Part shown: positions 10,076-20,229 of the stretch, piece after piece
Position numbering within the stretch: the stretch's first letter is position 1
Layout of the letters: each line of letters opens with the position of its first letter
Assembly: GCF_000283155.1 (NCBI RefSeq)
Contig: NW_004454229.1
Span: 10,189,336-10,253,335, forward strand
DNA: 64,000 nucleotides
Source of the DNA: Ceratotherium simum simum
Lineage: Eukaryota; Chordata; Mammalia; Perissodactyla; Rhinocerotidae
Reading direction: 5' to 3'
Notes under the pieces: generated by a model
What the model saw: only the letters and a program-made list of their open reading frames with translations
Told to the model about the DNA's origin: nothing
Databases searched by the model: none
Made by a program: the position numbers and the translations under genes

Positions 10076-10245
10076 AATAAAGGCTGTACTCCCAGCTCTG
10101 CTGCTAAATCTCTGCGTGGCCTTGGGCCAGGAACCTGCCCTTTCTGGGCTCAGGTTCTTCTTTATAAACATGGGACATTGGCCTAGGTGGGGTCTAAGGC
10201 TCCTGGCAGTTCTGTTGGCTATGGTTTAATGACTCTTGGCAAAAC
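10075..10245 (+). repeat. MIR SINE
   Basis: CCCAGCTCTGCTGCTAAATCTCTGCGTGGCCTTGGGCCAGG, then GGGACATTGGCCTAGGTGGGGTCTAAGGCTCCTGGCAG: MIR with the 'GGCCTAGGTGGTCTCTAAGGCTCC' type 3' end. Confidence 0.75.
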
Positions 10246-10499
10246 TGGACTGGGGGAGAATAGCCGGTATTGAAGGGGGGCTGACCACTGGGTAGAGAGG
10301 ACCATTTGGTAGTTAGATAAGGAGCTCAGACTTCAAATACCATCACCACTGAGGGCATCAATTGAATTTCCCATTTGATACCTTTACAGGACCAGGGATG
10401 ATTTCAATTAATGCAAGTTTGTTGGTGTTGGGGGACCTATGGAAAAAATTATGCCCTTGGGGATCTGACCCTCTAGGTAGAGAAGAAGCAGTGTCTTGT

Positions 10500-10745
10500 G
10501 TTAACAGGATAAGGACTTTGAAATCAAAGTGTTCTGGGTTCAATTTCTGGCTCTGCCCCTAACACTCAATAAATAGTTATTGAACGAGATCACTGTGTGT
10601 CCTTAGACAAATCGCTTAACTACTCTGAGCTGTGGTTTCCTCTATTGTTCAATGGAACAATAATAATGCCCTTCTTACAGGATTGTAAAATTAAATGAGA
10701 TGATATAACTAGCCCATAGTAGGCATTCAAAAGTACCAGTTTTCT
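10500..10745 (+). repeat. MIR SINE, near full length
   Basis: GTGTTCTGGGTTCAATTTCTGGCTCTGCCCCTAAC, TGTGTGTCCTTAGACAAATCGCTTAAC, GGAACAATAATAATGCCC and GGATTGTAAAATTAAATGAGATGATATAACTAGCCCATAGTAGGCATTC. An extra AATAAATAGTTATTGAACGAG piece of about 25 bp splits the tRNA-like head from the core. Confidence 0.8.
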
Positions 10746-10959
10746 TCCCCCTTCTCTTTCCTTGAAGAGGCACAACGTAAAATTGCAAAAAGCTTAAACT
10801 AACTAGACCAGAGGTGAAGGATCCAGAGAAAAAGCAGTGAATGTGCGTATACCCACATGTGACTTGATGGGTCGGGAGAGAGGGCAGGATTTCATGGGAA
10901 GCTCCTTACCCGGAATTCTCCAAGAGATGCTTGGAAGTTTGGAACATTCTGCCAGTCTT

Positions 10960-11285
10960 TCTTTTGCCTTACCTTCCCATGCTCAGGTCTGTTGATATCC
11001 TACCCGTCGTTCAGGGCTCAGTTCAGAAGCCACCTACTCTTTGAAGACTGCCCTGAAGGCTGAGCTACACGTAACCTCTTCTGGACTCGCCAGCCCCTTC
11101 TGTGCGCATCTGTCCCTTTCGACCTTGCACTATAGCCGTTTGCCTCCAAGTTGTGCATAGCTAGTAGACCACAAGCTTCTGCAGGTCAGAGACCAGGTGG
11201 GTGTCACTTGTCCCCGTCATATCCTCAAAGAGATGTAGGCCTGGCACAGGTGCCCAGTCCTTTTTTGTGGAATAATTGACAGGCT
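10960..11285 (+). repeat. L2 LINE 3' region
   Basis: CAGGGCTCAGTTCAGAAGCCACCTACTCTTTGAAGACTGCCCTGA, followed by AGTAGACCACAAGCTTCTGCAGG and GCCTGGCACAGGTGCCCAGT, corresponds to the 3' UTR and tail of L2. Confidence 0.75.
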
Positions 11286-11459
11286 CCCTAAGAGGAAATT
11301 AGAGGATGGGAGGAGACCCACCACTTTGAAGGATGTTTCCAATCCCAGTTTAAGATTCCTAATTCTCTGTCCAAACCACGAAAAGCATATAAGACACCGC
11401 TTTTGTCCTCAAAAAATGGTCTTGTTAGAAGCAAGGCCAGCCTAACTGAAATAATAAAG

Positions 11460-11705
11460 TAACAATAATTATAGATAACACTTTCTAGATCTTATTAAGA
11501 GCCAGGCATTGCTCTAAGCACTTTATACATATTAACCCCTTTAACCTTCACAATAACCCTATGAGGTAGGGAATATTATTTAATCCATTTTGCAGATGAG
11601 GAAATCAAAGCCCAGAGACTTCAGCAATATGCCCCGAGGACCCTCAGCTTGTAAGTAGAGAAGCTGGGATATGAACCCAGGAAGTCTCACTCTAGAATCC
11701 ACATG
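11460..11705 (-). repeat. MIR SINE, near full length
   Basis: AGCCAGGCATTGCTCTAAGCACTTTATACATATTAACCCC, CCCTATGAGGTAGGGAATATTATTTAATCCATTTTGCAGATGAGGAAATC and TATGAACCCAGGAAGTC: a well-preserved reverse MIR. Confidence 0.9.
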
Positions 11706-11724
11706 GCACACCTACAGCAGAAAA

Positions 11725-11835
11725 ATTCCCCATGATCCAGGAAAATCTGAGGTTGTACCCTCTGGGACCTCAGGCAGGTCACTAATCATCACCAAGCTCT
11801 AATTCCCCATCAGAAGGTGGTTTCAGAGCCACTCT
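11725..11835 (+). repeat. MIR SINE fragment
   Basis: GGGACCTCAGGCAGGTCACTAATCATCACC, then CTAATTCCCCATCAGAAGGTGG, resembles the MIR centre in plus orientation; strongly diverged. Confidence 0.5.
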
Positions 11836-12214
11836 CCTTGCCTTCATGGGGTCTTTACACAAAGTAATGCATCAGCTGAAGGCACCAGCATGGAGGAAAG
11901 AATTGGAAGGAGACTAGAACTACATCCAGCCTGCCTAGAGGGGGCTCCGGGCCCCTTTCCTATTTCTTTAAGGTGATCCTTTCCCTTCCATGCACAGAGA
12001 GGCACCAGCTGGACTCTCCCACTGCTATCCCCTCTTCTCCCAGCCTTGGGATTAATAACAATGTAACACATGTGATGCAGCGTGTCCACATTATCACTCT
12101 CCTCAATATTGCTCTATTGTCTAAGCGTAAGCCTAATGTAACAAGCCCTTTGTGGGCTGGCTGCTGTCTACCTCCCCAACCCCATTTCTGGCCGCTCACC
12201 AGCCAGCACCCTCA

Positions 12215-12590
12215 GTCTAGCCAGGCCAAACCACTGCAGTTCCTCTAAAGAGTCTTCATTCTCGTGCTTTGTGCATTTGTGCATGCTATTTTTCCAGCCA
12301 TGTATATTCCTCCCTTCAGTCTCCACATCTAACTCCCACTGATCTTTCAAGAATTAGCTCAGGCATCATCTTCTCTAAGAGTTCCTTGAGGCCCAACCCC
12401 TGCCTTCACCCCACCCCCTTATCTGTGTTCCCTTATTTGTGATGACACAGTACTGTCATTATCCCTTTGCTCCTCTGGCTTCCTGGGGGGTCTATAAGAC
12501 CTTGAGGGCAGGGGTGGTTTCGGTTATCTCTGCATTCCCCAAACCTGGGATAGAAGTGTTCAACAGATATTGCTGCATTAACAAGAAAAC
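12215..12590 (+). repeat. L2 LINE 3' region
   Basis: Contains, in order, an L2 ORF2-end relic (CACATCTAACTCCCACTGATCTTTCAAGAATTAGCTCAGGCATCATC), GAGTTCCTTGAGGCCC, CTATAAGACCTTGAGGGCAGGGG and GTTCAACAGATATTGCTG. About 370 bp. Confidence 0.8.
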
Positions 12591-12770
12591 AGTACACAAT
12601 TGCAATGTATATAACACTTGATATTTTTCTCAGGCTTATGAGGAAAACAGGATAGAGATTGGTGAGTATTTGTAATTCCATATCAGAAATAAAGTTTTGA
12701 GCAAATTCACAAAACTAAGAAATAATAAAGTAGGGGTTGAAGCACGAGTCCTATGTCTTTGGAGTGTATC
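12590..12770 (-). repeat. MIR SINE fragment
   Basis: TATATAACACTTGATATTTTTCTCAGGCTTATGAGG ... AAACTAAGAAATAATAAAGTAGGGGTTGAAGCACGAGTC shows a decayed reverse MIR outline. Confidence 0.45.
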
Positions 12771-13440
12771 CAATTAACCGCCAATAAACAGCATTCTTTC
12801 CTTTCTTAGGTTTTCAAGAAATTAAGAACTAACAGTAAAGATGAAGACCAAAATGTAAACATTCCTTCTGGAGGCCAGGTTGGAGGACATGGCTTTAGAT
12901 CTCTTAGCCAAGTGGCTTGTAAATATTTAACCCCCAAACTGGGCGGTCATGCCACCCGGCCCAAGACGTAGCTGAACTGCCTTACCTGGGCTACCTGTCC
13001 AGGTAAGACCCAAGGCATGAATGAGCAGAGGGGGGCCAATGCTCTCTGCAGAAAAACCCTCTCCCGAGAGAGAAGGAAGATGGATCTGAGCTGAGCACAC
13101 CTAGTTATTGTTCCTAAATTCAAAATCAGAAAAATTACTTTAATTATCCCAGAGAATGGCAAAGAAAGGCCAGGAGCATGCAAAGAGAAAATCTTCCTCT
13201 TAGAAAACAGGAGTGGGGAAAAAAAAAGCTTGTCTCACTCTAACAACAACGCAGAAGACAAGCTTTCAAACCCAATTTGAAGAAAAGTTCAGATCTCCAG
13301 ACATCCCCCAGATGAAATTTACCAAACCCATCCATGGCCTCATAACTTTCCCATAAATATTGAGTTTGAGATCCCTATGAATCATTCAAGCAATGACGTA
13401 TAAATGGCAATTGGGTCTACATGCCCACAGCTCCAGAGTT
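12770..13440. other. unassigned sequence
   Basis: No repeat recognised. An imperfect inverted pair lies at about 12974-13008: GAACTGCCTTACCTGGGC is followed by a second copy in which CAGGTAAG faces CTTACCTG. No RNA gene assignment is justified. Confidence 0.4.
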
Positions 13441-13554
13441 AGGTCTGGGATTAAGCTATCGTTGTAGGAATCACCAATCTGCAAAGGTAATTAAAGATAT
13501 GGGAGCGATGATGCTCCCCAGAGAGTACGTAGAGTAAAAACATACAAGAGTCTA

Positions 13555-13900
13555 AAACTCAGCCCTCTAGAACACCATCAGTTAAGGTATAGGAGAAGAG
13601 GAAGAGCCTGTAGAGGGCACTGAGGAGGGGCCAGAGATGCAGGAGGCAAGCCATGAGAAGGATTGGCCTTGCGAGCCAAAGGAAAGGGAGGTTTAAGGAT
13701 GAAAGAGTGGTCGTCAGTGCCACATGTTGTTGAGGGATCGAGCTTGAAATAGGGATTGACACAAGACCACTGGATTTGAAGTGTGTAAGTCAATGAGGGA
13801 TCATTTCAGTGGAGTGGTAAGGACAGAACCCAGAATGCAGGGGATGATTGGGAGGTGAGCAATACTTGTTGATAACTTTTAAAAAGTGTGGTGGGGAGGG
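13555..13900 (-). repeat. old interspersed repeat, possibly L2-related
   Basis: Phrases such as GACCACTGGATTTGAAGTG, CATTTCAGTGGAGTGGTAAGGACAGAACCCAGAATGCAG and GATTGGGAGGTGAG recall a widespread mammalian repeat continuous with L2-like 3' sequence. Family not certain. Confidence 0.4.
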
Positions 13901-14099
13901 AGGGAGGGAGGAGAGGTATGGCAGTGGTTGGATGTATGAGTTAAGTTCAGGAAGGAAATTTTTCACCTATTCACAATATAAAGATACTTAAGCATGCTGA
14001 TAAGAAGAAGAAGCCAATAGAAAAGGGAAAGATGAAGAGAGAGAGAGTTGATACCTGGTGGAGCAAGGTCAGTGAAGAGGCAGGAAGACAAGATCCGAG

Positions 14100-14300
14100 T
14101 ACAGATGGAGAGTTTGGGAACACGGATTTGGAATCAGGTAGATGGGATTTAAATCTACTTCCTAGTGGTCTGAACTCCAACAAGTTATTTAGCATTCCAT
14201 CTCCTCCTCAAAACTCAGTTTCCTCGTCTGCAAACTGGGTATAATAAATAACATCTTCCTAAAGCAGTCATTAGAGCTGTGAACAAATATTTGACTCTCT
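14100..14300 (+). repeat. MIR SINE, near full length
   Basis: GGATTTGGAATCAGGTAGATGGGATTTAAATCTACTTCC, CAACAAGTTATTTAGC, CTCAGTTTCCTCGTCTGCAAACTGGG and TATAATAAATAACATC. Confidence 0.85.
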
Positions 14301-14640
14301 CATCCTGAGAAGATGCTGGGACCATTCTTCCTCATCCCAGTTAAACTGAGGCAAGGCCATTTGATTTGCTTTGTCCAACAAAAATATGGACAGAGTGACA
14401 GAAGCTTTGGGAGCCAGTGTGTGTCTCACCGTATTCTCTTTTCACTCTGCCATAACAACCCCAATGCTCACAGTGGCTGCCCTATCACTCTAAGTCTCAG
14501 AAGCAAAACAAATATAACGTTGAGTAGAGTCACTGCCAACCTATGATGGACATGTGGCGTGAATAAGAAATAAACCTTTGTTGTTTTAAGCCACCTAGTG
14601 GCTTAAAGGTCACCTGAGTGAGCTTGTTACTAAAGTATAA
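14300..14640 (+). repeat. LTR-like old repeat (MaLR/ERVL type)
   Basis: Ends with GAATAAGAAATAAACCTTTGTTGTTTTAAGCCACCTAGTGG ... TTACTAAAGTATAACC, which matches the polyadenylation-signal region and 3' end shared by MaLR-type LTRs. The 5' boundary is uncertain. Confidence 0.5.
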
Positions 14641-14789
14641 CCTTACTGATAAACTACCTTGTAAAATTAGTGTGAGAGTTGCATGAGAAAATACATAATA
14701 TGGCATACAGAATAAGATACTATGGAAAACAGAAACCATTGATAAATAATGCTTCCTTTCATTTATTGGGAGCTGCTCGGTTGATAAGA

Positions 14790-14885
14790 AGTATTCAAAG
14801 TTGTTTATAGAACTCAGAAATAATTTTAGTTGTAATTAAAGCTAGCTAACATTTATTGAACAATTACTACAAGCCAGATTTTGGA
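14790..14885 (-). repeat. MIR SINE 3' end
   Basis: TTTTAGTTGTAATTAAAGCTAGCTAACATTTATTGAACAATTACTACAAGCCAGATTTTG is the reverse of the MIR terminus (AATAAATGTTAGCT...). Confidence 0.65.
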
Positions 14886-15159
14886 TAGAGAAAAAATCCT
14901 TGCTCTTATTCGCTTCTTTTGCCTGTCATTGCTTTTCTCTCTCCCCTGATCATTTCTGGTGGTCCTTTTCAACCACCTTGATCTTGTACATCTTGACTCT
15001 TAGTGCAGAAATTAGAAATCACCCAGCGCAATGTCTCCCCAATGCCAGAGCTTCCTTTACAATGCCTCTGATATGTCGGCATCCAAATTTTGCTAAACCA
15101 CTCTCTGTGGCAGGTTGCCTGCTACCTCATGTGGTAGCTGCTGCACCATAAGTTCTAAC

Positions 15160-15262
15160 ATGTCAGGGCCCGTGTTTGCCTTGTTCATATTGGAATTTCC
15201 AAAGGCCAACACAGTACCTGGCAACATAGTGGAAAGTCAATAAATACATATTAAGCAAATGC
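15160..15262 (+). repeat. L2 LINE 3' end
   Basis: TTTGCCTTGTTCATATTGG, then CACAGTACCTGGCAACATAGTGGAAAGTCAATAAATACATATTAAGCAAATG, is a plus-strand L2 tail. Confidence 0.75.
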
Positions 15263-15274
15263 ACGACCTTATGG

Positions 15275-15430
15275 AGAAACTTTCGGATAGCTCTAATTTT
15301 TAGCTTCCTTGTCTGTAAGATGGTGATAATAATACTAATCTCAGAAGACTTTAATGAGAAAGCATGTGAATGTGAATGAAGCTGGTACATTGTAGACGCT
15401 CTATTAGTGCTGATTCCCATCCCTTGTCTC
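15275..15430 (+). repeat. MIR SINE 3' half
   Basis: TAGCTTCCTTGTCTGTAAGATGGTGATAATAATACTAATCTCAGAAGACTTTAATGAGAAAGCATG, then GTACATTGTAGACGCTC. Confidence 0.75.
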
Positions 15431-15839
15431 ACTTTTCCTTCTTAAATAGAGCCAGAAATAAACTAATGTTGCAATACAAATTGAACCATTTGCTGGTCTT
15501 CCAACTAATTTCCCATAACCAAACTTATGAGTAATTCCTGGAACAAAGGCATGATACATATGGCGAGCACTTAAAATCACAGACTCACAGATTTCAGGAA
15601 GCAGTATAGTTCAGTGGTCAGGAATTCAGGCTCTGGAGTCCAACAGATCTGGATACAAATTCACTCACTGTGGATTGCCTGATCTTACAAGTTTCTTATT
15701 TTCACCAGCAGGTATCAACCTTTTTTTTTTTTTTTGGTGAGGAAAATTAGCCCTGAGCTAACATCTGTTGCCAATCTTCCTCCTTTTGCTGAGGAAGATT
15801 GGCCCTTGAGCTAACATCCGTGCCCATCTTCCTCTATTT

Positions 15840-15856
15840 TTTAATATGCGGGACAC
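15840..15856 (+). repeat. target-site duplication, left copy
   Basis: TTTAATATGCGGGACAC, identical to 16058-16074. It lies within the older minus-strand ERE. Confidence 0.95.
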
Positions 15857-16057
15857 GGGCCGGCCCTGTGGCTTGGTGGTTAAGTGCGCGCGCTGCGATG
15901 CTGGCGGCCCGGGTTCGGATCCCGGGTGCGCATCGAGGCACCACTTCTCCGTTCATCGTGAGGCCGAGTCCCGCATACAGCAACTAGAAGGATGTGCAGC
16001 TACGACATACAACTATCCACTGGGGCTTTGGGGGGAAAAAATAAAATAAATAAAATC
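15857..16057 (+). mobile_element. young ERE SINE inserted in older ERE
   Basis: About 201 bp starting GGGCCGGCCCTGTGGCTTGG, with an A-box-like TGGCTTGGTGGTTAAG, a B-box-like GGTTCGGATCCC and an A-rich tail (AAAAAATAAAATAAATAAAA). Many intact CpGs (for example GTGCGCGCGCTGCG) suggest recent insertion, since CpGs decay quickly. The 17-bp target duplication TTTAATATGCGGGACAC is perfect on both sides (15840-15856, 16058-16074). Not a tRNA gene. Confidence 0.95.
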
Positions 16058-16074
16058 TTTAATATGCGGGACAC
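16058..16074 (+). repeat. target-site duplication, right copy
   Basis: Perfect second copy of the 17-bp sequence at 15840-15856, directly after the A-rich tail of the young ERE. Confidence 0.95.
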
Positions 16075-16484
16075 CTGCCACAGCATGGCTTGATGAGTGG
16101 TACGTAGGTCCGCGCCCAAGATCCGAACCTGCAAACCCTGGGCCTCCAAAGCAGAGTGTGCAAACTTAACCACTACACCACTGGGCTGGTCCCAACCTTC
16201 TTATCTTTAAAGGGAATACCTCATAGGGTTGTTGCAAGGTCTGAAGAAGAAAATTGATGTAAAGAGCTTAACACTGGGCCTAGAACATAACAAACACTTA
16301 TTAAATACAAGATATTGGTGTTATTAGCTTAGACTATAGAGACCTTAGAGGCCTTCTAGTCTAACCCTCAGTCAATTCACAACTGCTAGGTAATTAGATC
16401 CTGTCAGTGACTTATTGGCTTTCATCACCTCACTTCCATGTATTCCATAAACAGATATAATCTGTCATCTTGGACATCCTGATG

Positions 16485-16860
16485 TATTAGTTAGGATAAC
16501 ACTGGCTGCTGTAACAAAGATATCTGAAGTGTATATGGCTCAGATATGATGGAAATGTCTTTCTTATTCAAGTTCTAAAGTGGTTTTCCTGATTAGTGGG
16601 TGGTTCTCCTTAAGGTGGTGAGTTAGGGATATAGGTTACCTCGGTCTTCAACACATGGTTTCAGAGGACACCAAGCTTGTTTACATCAAGCCATCAGAAG
16701 AGGAAAGGGGGAATGAAGAAACCACACCTGCTTATTAATTATCTTGGCATGGAAGTGACACATTTCTTCTCACATGCCATTGGTGAGAACTAGTCACGTG
16801 GCACCTCCTAAATACAGGGGATGCTGAAAAATATAATACCCACCTGGCTTGGTAGCCATT
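16485..16860 (+). repeat. old interspersed repeat, group A copy 1
   Basis: TATTAGTTAGGATAACACTGGCTGCTGTAACAAAGAT, TTCCTGATTAGTGGGTGGTTCTCC, GGCATGGAAGTGACACATTTCTTCTCACATGCCATTGGTGAGAACTAGTCACGTGGC. The layout matches 23505-23960. It resembles an LTR-type mammalian repeat; family name not assigned. Confidence 0.5.
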
Positions 16861-17164
16861 TCCCAGTGGCCCCTCTATTCTACTTCTATGAGAGAGGAGC
16901 AAGTGTTTTGGTGGTCAGCTAGCTGCATCCTCCATAATTGATAAGCCTACTGTCATCTGTATTTTGTTTGCCGTGATTTGCACAGTCCTAGAAGAAAGGT
17001 TTTAATTTAAACATGGGCAGCCCTAAAGTATTATATACCACATGGCATACCTCATAAAAATATCAAACGAATTTTATGATAGGGGCAAAAAGTAGCATGT
17101 AGAATGTGTTGGGAATGTGAAGGAGAGAGTGATAGAAGAAAAGAAAGTTAGACTTGAGTAGAGC

Positions 17165-17355
17165 TAGGAGAAGGCACTTTACACATAGAATACATCATAT
17201 AATCCTCACAAGAACCCTGTAGGGATAACATATTCCCCATTCAACAGACAAGGAAACTGAGGCTCAGAGAGGGGGCATGTCTTGCCCAAGCTCACATAAT
17301 GTGAAACTGCAGAGCTCGCTGGCCTAGTCTAACTACAAAGCCAAGGTTCTCTCTT
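17165..17355 (-). repeat. MIR SINE
   Basis: GGCACTTTACACATAGAATACATCATATAATCCTCACAAGAACCCTGTAGGGATAACATATTCCCCATTC, then GGAAACTGAGGCTCAGAGAGG: clear reverse MIR. Confidence 0.9.
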
Positions 17356-18033
17356 TCTCCAGATGTGAATGTAAGAGGAGCCTCTTAGTCTAACTGTTTC
17401 AGCCCTCCCCTGGCCCACTATCTCCTCCAATTAGTGCAACTTTCACCTGTTCCTTTTCCTCCAGGGAGAGTAATCTTGTAAGTGGTTTTAATTCCCCCTT
17501 CCATTGTACTTCTCACCCATGAGTTTAATTACAAGCAAGGTCTACTGCTCATCCACTTTTGTTGACTCCCCTAATCAAAACGATTTTTCCATGTTCCATG
17601 GGATATCAAAAAATTATCTTTATAGTGGAATCTATGAGTATTCCACTTGAAATAGCCCAACATCTGCCTCTTCCCCAGGTGAATCGCATCCACATCTTAC
17701 CAGTAAGGCCCCCACATTTTGAATAGGAAAGAAAGGGATAGGATCAGAATTATTGGAGTTGGAGTGTGAAATTCCACATCAGATTTGGCTTTACCTCTTC
17801 AACCCAGCTTGAGATCCCAGCTTTGAGGGATAATAAAAAAATATTAGCTTCGTTTGCTGCAGGTGATTTCCTTATAAGTGATTTCCTCATAAATGATTCA
17901 TATTTGTCTAATAACTTGTACCCACCCCTCTCATCCAGGAGGCACCTATCAGCCACAAAGTGCCAACTACTGAATTTGACTCTGACAGATGCTTATTTTT
18001 GATAACTCCAATTTATAAGAATCTCTCTCTGCC

Positions 18034-18036
<3 letters not shown>
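17355..18036. other. unassigned sequence
   Basis: No repeat family recognised. A short imperfect direct repeat occurs at 17864-17894 (GATTTCCTTATAAGTGATTTCCTCATAAATGATT). No coding evidence. Confidence 0.4.

Positions 18037-18066
<30 letters not shown>
18037..18066. repeat. (AC)15 microsatellite
   Basis: Uninterrupted AC dinucleotide run of 15 units; likely length-polymorphic. Confidence 0.97.
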
Positions 18067-18067
<1 letters not shown>

Positions 18068-18069
18068 AG

Positions 18070-18250
18070 AGAATCTGCTACAATTCGTGGGGAGCATTAA
18101 TTAGTGCATATCAAATGTGAGTTTGACAGGGCTATGATTTAAATACAAAGATGCCTGAAGAATTATGATTCAATATTTGAGCTCCGTGCTAGTCTAATGC
18201 TATTGTATCCACCTGAACAAATACAGCCTGGCAGCCTACCTTCTCCACAG
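18070..18250. promoter_or_regulatory. candidate regulatory block, homeodomain/POU-like motifs
   Basis: Non-repetitive segment containing ATTAATTAG (18097-18105) joined to GTGCATATCAAAT, a POU-like octamer variant. It also has GATTTAAATAC and AATTATGATTCAATATT. Enhancer function is inference only. Confidence 0.2.
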
Positions 18251-18504
18251 CTGTTTGACTCTCTCCCTATATGCTGGTGGGTCTGAAAGGGCCTCTTCTG
18301 TGGGAGAAAAGGGTGAGGAAGGATTCTACACATTGCTTAGCAAGGTGGAAGATAGCTGGGGCAAAGGGGTGGGCTCCTCGACCCCTCCCTCTACTGCCAG
18401 GAAATGGGGTTCTGTGAGCAGAACAGGAGCACCTGATCAGCTGAGTGTCCCATGGAAGCTTTCATCCAGAATCTACCATTATCTCACATTAATGGTGAGA
18501 CATC

Positions 18505-18620
18505 CGGTAAGTTTTTTAAAACTCTGTTGAGCCTCATTTTCCTCATCCATAAAGTAGAGACAATAATTCCTAGCCCTCAAAAAGTTGTTGTGTATTTATA
18601 AGAGTTTTCATGTTTAGGGT
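18505..18620 (+). repeat. MIR SINE 3' half
   Basis: GAGCCTCATTTTCCTCATCCATAAAGTAGAGACAATAATTCCTAGCCCTCAAAAAGTTGTTGTG. Confidence 0.8.
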
Positions 18621-18639
18621 GATCACTTCTCCCAGGCTC

Positions 18640-18790
18640 TGATCTAGCATTTGTATTCTCATCCTTTCCTTACAAGAATCCTATAAATCCATAGATGAAG
18701 GAGGAAACTGATGAGCAGAGAATTAGGGGATTTGCCCAAGGGTACGCAACTAGTAAGTGATGGAGTGGGGATTCAAGCAGCAGTCCCTCC
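18640..18790 (-). repeat. MIR SINE
   Basis: TTACAAGAATCCTATAAATCCATAGATGAAGGAGGAAACTGATGAGCAGAGAATTAGGGGATTTGCCCAAGGGTACGCAACTAGTAAGTGATGGAG: reverse MIR, head to tail with the plus-strand MIR on its left. Confidence 0.85.
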
Positions 18791-18839
18791 TCTTACTTTA
18801 TCCCATCCTGTCAGTTCTCTTTTGGCTTTAAATAGAAGC

Positions 18840-19210
18840 TATTTCATTTAAAGTTCTTTTAATCAACTTAAGTAGAAAATGGAATTTATTGGTTCTCTCA
18901 AGTAAAATGTTGAAGGATTGTCTAGCATTTGGTGTGGGTGGATGGAGATGTTCAAACCATGTCATCAGGGTTCTTTCTTTCTCTGTTCTTTTTATACTCT
19001 TTGCAGGTTTATCACATTCTTTCCTCCTCCCGTGGGGTCAGCAAAAACAGCCACAAGTGTCTGCAGCTTACATCATCCTGATACCAAAGGGAGAGAGTAT
19101 CTTTCCAACAGGACCTCTGGAAAAGTCCTGAAAAGGCTTTGCCTAACTTGGGTGGGCCTCGCTTGTCCCTCACTGTGGTCAGCGGAGGAATATTATGACC
19201 AGGAGGGGGT
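18840..19210 (+). repeat. old interspersed repeat, group D copy 2
   Basis: GGAATTTATTGGTTCTCTCAAG, CATGTCATCAGGGTTC, a CT-rich run (TTTCTTTCTCTGTTC) and a TCC/CTCCC tail, in the same order as 6045-6650 and 61060-61560. Open frames here are chance. Confidence 0.5.
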
Positions 19211-19630
19211 GGAGTGAGGTCCACCTTTATGAAACCTCCTGGAATGAGGAGGAGTGGTTCCCCCAAAGAAAGAGATGCTGAGCAGACGTTGGTGTATGTC
19301 CATCTCATAAGGATTAGAATAGCATATAGCAAGGATCTAATATACAGTGCCTCTTGTTTCTTAACCCAGAGATGAGACAATTCCTAAACTCTCTTTAAAA
19401 AGTTCTTGTTGTGTGAATTTGCATATGATATATTCAGATCATTCATCTTGGAATCCTATCTATTCCAAGAATTCCCAGATCCCCTCCCCAATTTCCATTC
19501 CTCAAACCTCCCTATTGTAGCCCTTATCGTTCCTGGTTGGTATGAGAGTTATTTATGGCCATATTTGTCCATCCAATTCATCACCTTCAACTAGATTCTG
19601 AACTACACAGGGACCCAATCTTCTTGACAC
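19210..19630. other. unassigned sequence
   Basis: No repeat or exon recognised with confidence. Confidence 0.4.
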
Positions 19631-19795
19631 ACAGAAGAGATGAAAACTTGGGCTTTGCGATCCAAGAGATCTAAATCTGAATCCTAGCTTTGCCGCTCAT
19701 GAACTATATGATCTGTTGAAGTTACCTATCCATCTGAACTTCATTTTCTTCAACTATAAATATGGTAATAATAATACATATCTTTCATTTAAAAA
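19630..19795 (+). repeat. MIR SINE
   Basis: GGGCTTTGCGATCCAAGAGATCTAAATCTGAATCCTAGCTTTGCCGCTCATGAACTATATGATC, then ATAAATATGGTAATAATAATACAT. Confidence 0.85.
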
Positions 19796-20229
19796 TTATT
19801 CTTTTATAGCCATACTGAAATTCACGATGGATTTAAGGCAGCTTATAACGATGCATACAATACAGTAGGAAAACAAAAATATTAGGGCCAGAGAAATTAT
19901 AAATTACAGTAGACACTTAAAATCTGAGAGAAAGTAAGGACATAAATATATAGACCTTCATAATTATTAAATTACAACAGATTGTACATAATTACTAATT
20001 TGAGCTATGCATCTCCTGAGAACAAATAGTAAAGGGACACTAGAGCAGTTAAGTGATTTCTTTTCTAGATGTAAAAGAAATATGAGGAAGAAACATTCCA
20101 GGACTTCATAAAGGCAAAGTTTTTCCTTGCAGTTACTTCTGAATAGTCACCCAAAAGGGTGTTAGGGATGAACGAGATCTGAAATAATATATGTAAAGCC
20201 CCTGGTTGTGATTCAAAACAAGTGCTTCC

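Larger units (their letters stand above)
15721..16193 (-). mobile_element. ERE-type SINE (older, minus strand), interrupted
   Basis: Perissodactyl tRNA-derived SINE in reverse orientation: leading T run (15721-15735), internal GAGCTAACATCTGTTGCCAATCTTCC partly duplicated at 15753-15836, and the reversed head ending GGGCTGGTCCC (16183-16193). Flanking AACC motifs (15717-15720 and 16194-16197) may be its target duplication. A younger ERE has inserted at about 15857. RNA polymerase III-type A/B boxes lie in the head on the minus strand. Known for such SINEs: mobilised in trans by L1. Confidence 0.85.
15595..16340 (+). repeat. MIR SINE split by a nested ERE pair
   Basis: The MIR head and body lie at 15595-15720 (AGTTCAGTGGTCAGGAATTCAGGCTCTGGAGTCCAACAGATCTGG). 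They resume at 16196-16340 (TTCTTATCTTTAAAGGGAATACCTCATAGGGTTGTTGCAAGG ... TGGGCCTAGAACATAAC). The join falls in the MIR 'CAGTTTCCTTATCTGTAAAATGGG' segment. Everything between is later insertion. Confidence 0.85.

Noticed and set aside
12974..13008. Possible hairpin from CTTACCTG / CAGGTAAG
   Set aside because: Short arms with poor flanking complementarity; no basis for calling a microRNA or other RNA gene.
15857..15930. tRNA-like sequence with A and B boxes
   Set aside because: It is the head of an ERE SINE with an A-rich tail and target duplication; it does not continue as a tRNA cloverleaf.
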